The translations under genes and the position numbers were made by a program. 5,329 nt of DNA, taken from positions 1 through 5,329 of the forward strand of contig JANYGM010000229.1 in NCBI GenBank assembly GCA_025362415.1, in the 5' to 3' direction. Positions within the stretch are counted from its first letter, which is position 1; each line of letters opens with the position of its first letter. The DNA comes from a bacterium. GTDB taxonomy: Bacteria; Bacteroidota; Bacteroidia; Cytophagales; Thermonemataceae. Under the pieces are notes generated by a model. It saw nothing but the letters and a program-made list of their open reading frames with translations, did no database searches and was not told the origin of the DNA. This document shows positions 5,229-5,329 of this stretch, piece after piece.

Positions 5229-5329
5229 TTAAAGTTTTCCTTCACGAATTTTTTGCACTTTTTCCATTGTCAAATCTGTTACTTTTGAAATTATTTCATT
5301 ATCCAAATCATTTTCAATCATCTTTTTAG
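5229..5329 (-). CDS. C-terminal end of an unidentified gene (5' end outside window)
   Basis: The minus-strand frame is open from the window edge to TAA at 5229-5231 and encodes 32 residues, including MIENDLDNEIISKV and ending MEKVQKIREGKL. The charged, leucine/isoleucine-spaced pattern looks helical. It lies 15 bp upstream of the lipoprotein gene on the same strand, as in an operon. A Met codon (5319-5321) lies three codons in from the edge, so the frame might instead begin there as a 30-residue peptide; no stop is visible above it, so a truncated longer gene is more likely. Function unknown. Confidence 0.5.
   Translation of the reverse strand, partial: KKMIENDLDNEIISKVTDLTMEKVQKIREGKL

Overview
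The window looks like chromosomal DNA from an AT-rich member of the Bacteroidota. The strongest evidence is the first gene, which ends in a type IX secretion C-terminal sorting domain, a system largely confined to that phylum. Gene starts also lack Shine-Dalgarno sequences, and one candidate promoter fits the Bacteroidota TAnnTTTG pattern. A Cytophagales-like organism is plausible, but I cannot fix the genus.

Layout, left to right. (1) Positions 1-1410, + strand: the 3' part of a large secreted protein. It has a jelly-roll-like region, an Omp28-type thioredoxin-fold region whose cysteines are missing, and a T9SS sorting domain. A strong hairpin terminator follows at 1417-1457. (2) Positions 1578-2544: a mobile-element island. 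An intact REP-associated tyrosine transposase (RAYT, Y1/HUH family) lies on the minus strand at 1649-2245. Around it are four copies of a 32-bp palindromic element (1591, 2281, 2374, 2486), the third inverted. In three of the four, the palindrome extends into outer AT-rich arms whose sequence differs from copy to copy while pairing is kept. Between the third and fourth copies is a fragment of a second RAYT gene with its start deleted. (3) Positions 2545-4407, minus strand: complete mnmG (gidA), the tRNA wobble-uridine modification enzyme. (4) Positions 4491-5213, minus strand: a probable lipoprotein of unknown function. (5) Positions 5229-5329, minus strand: the C-terminal end of an unidentified gene running off the window, 15 bp from the lipoprotein gene.

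The left-hand secreted-protein gene and the minus-strand genes converge on the island, so the island sits in a 3'-to-3' intergenic space where insertion is least harmful. The right-hand minus-strand genes are closely spaced (15 bp and 83 bp) and may be cotranscribed, although the 83-bp gap could hold its own mnmG promoter. The palindromes lie directly after mnmG and could form hairpins at the 3' end of its message. The most interesting part is the RAYT/palindrome island: it looks like a REPtron-like system in a Bacteroidota genome, with compensating changes in its outer stems and a traceable decay history.
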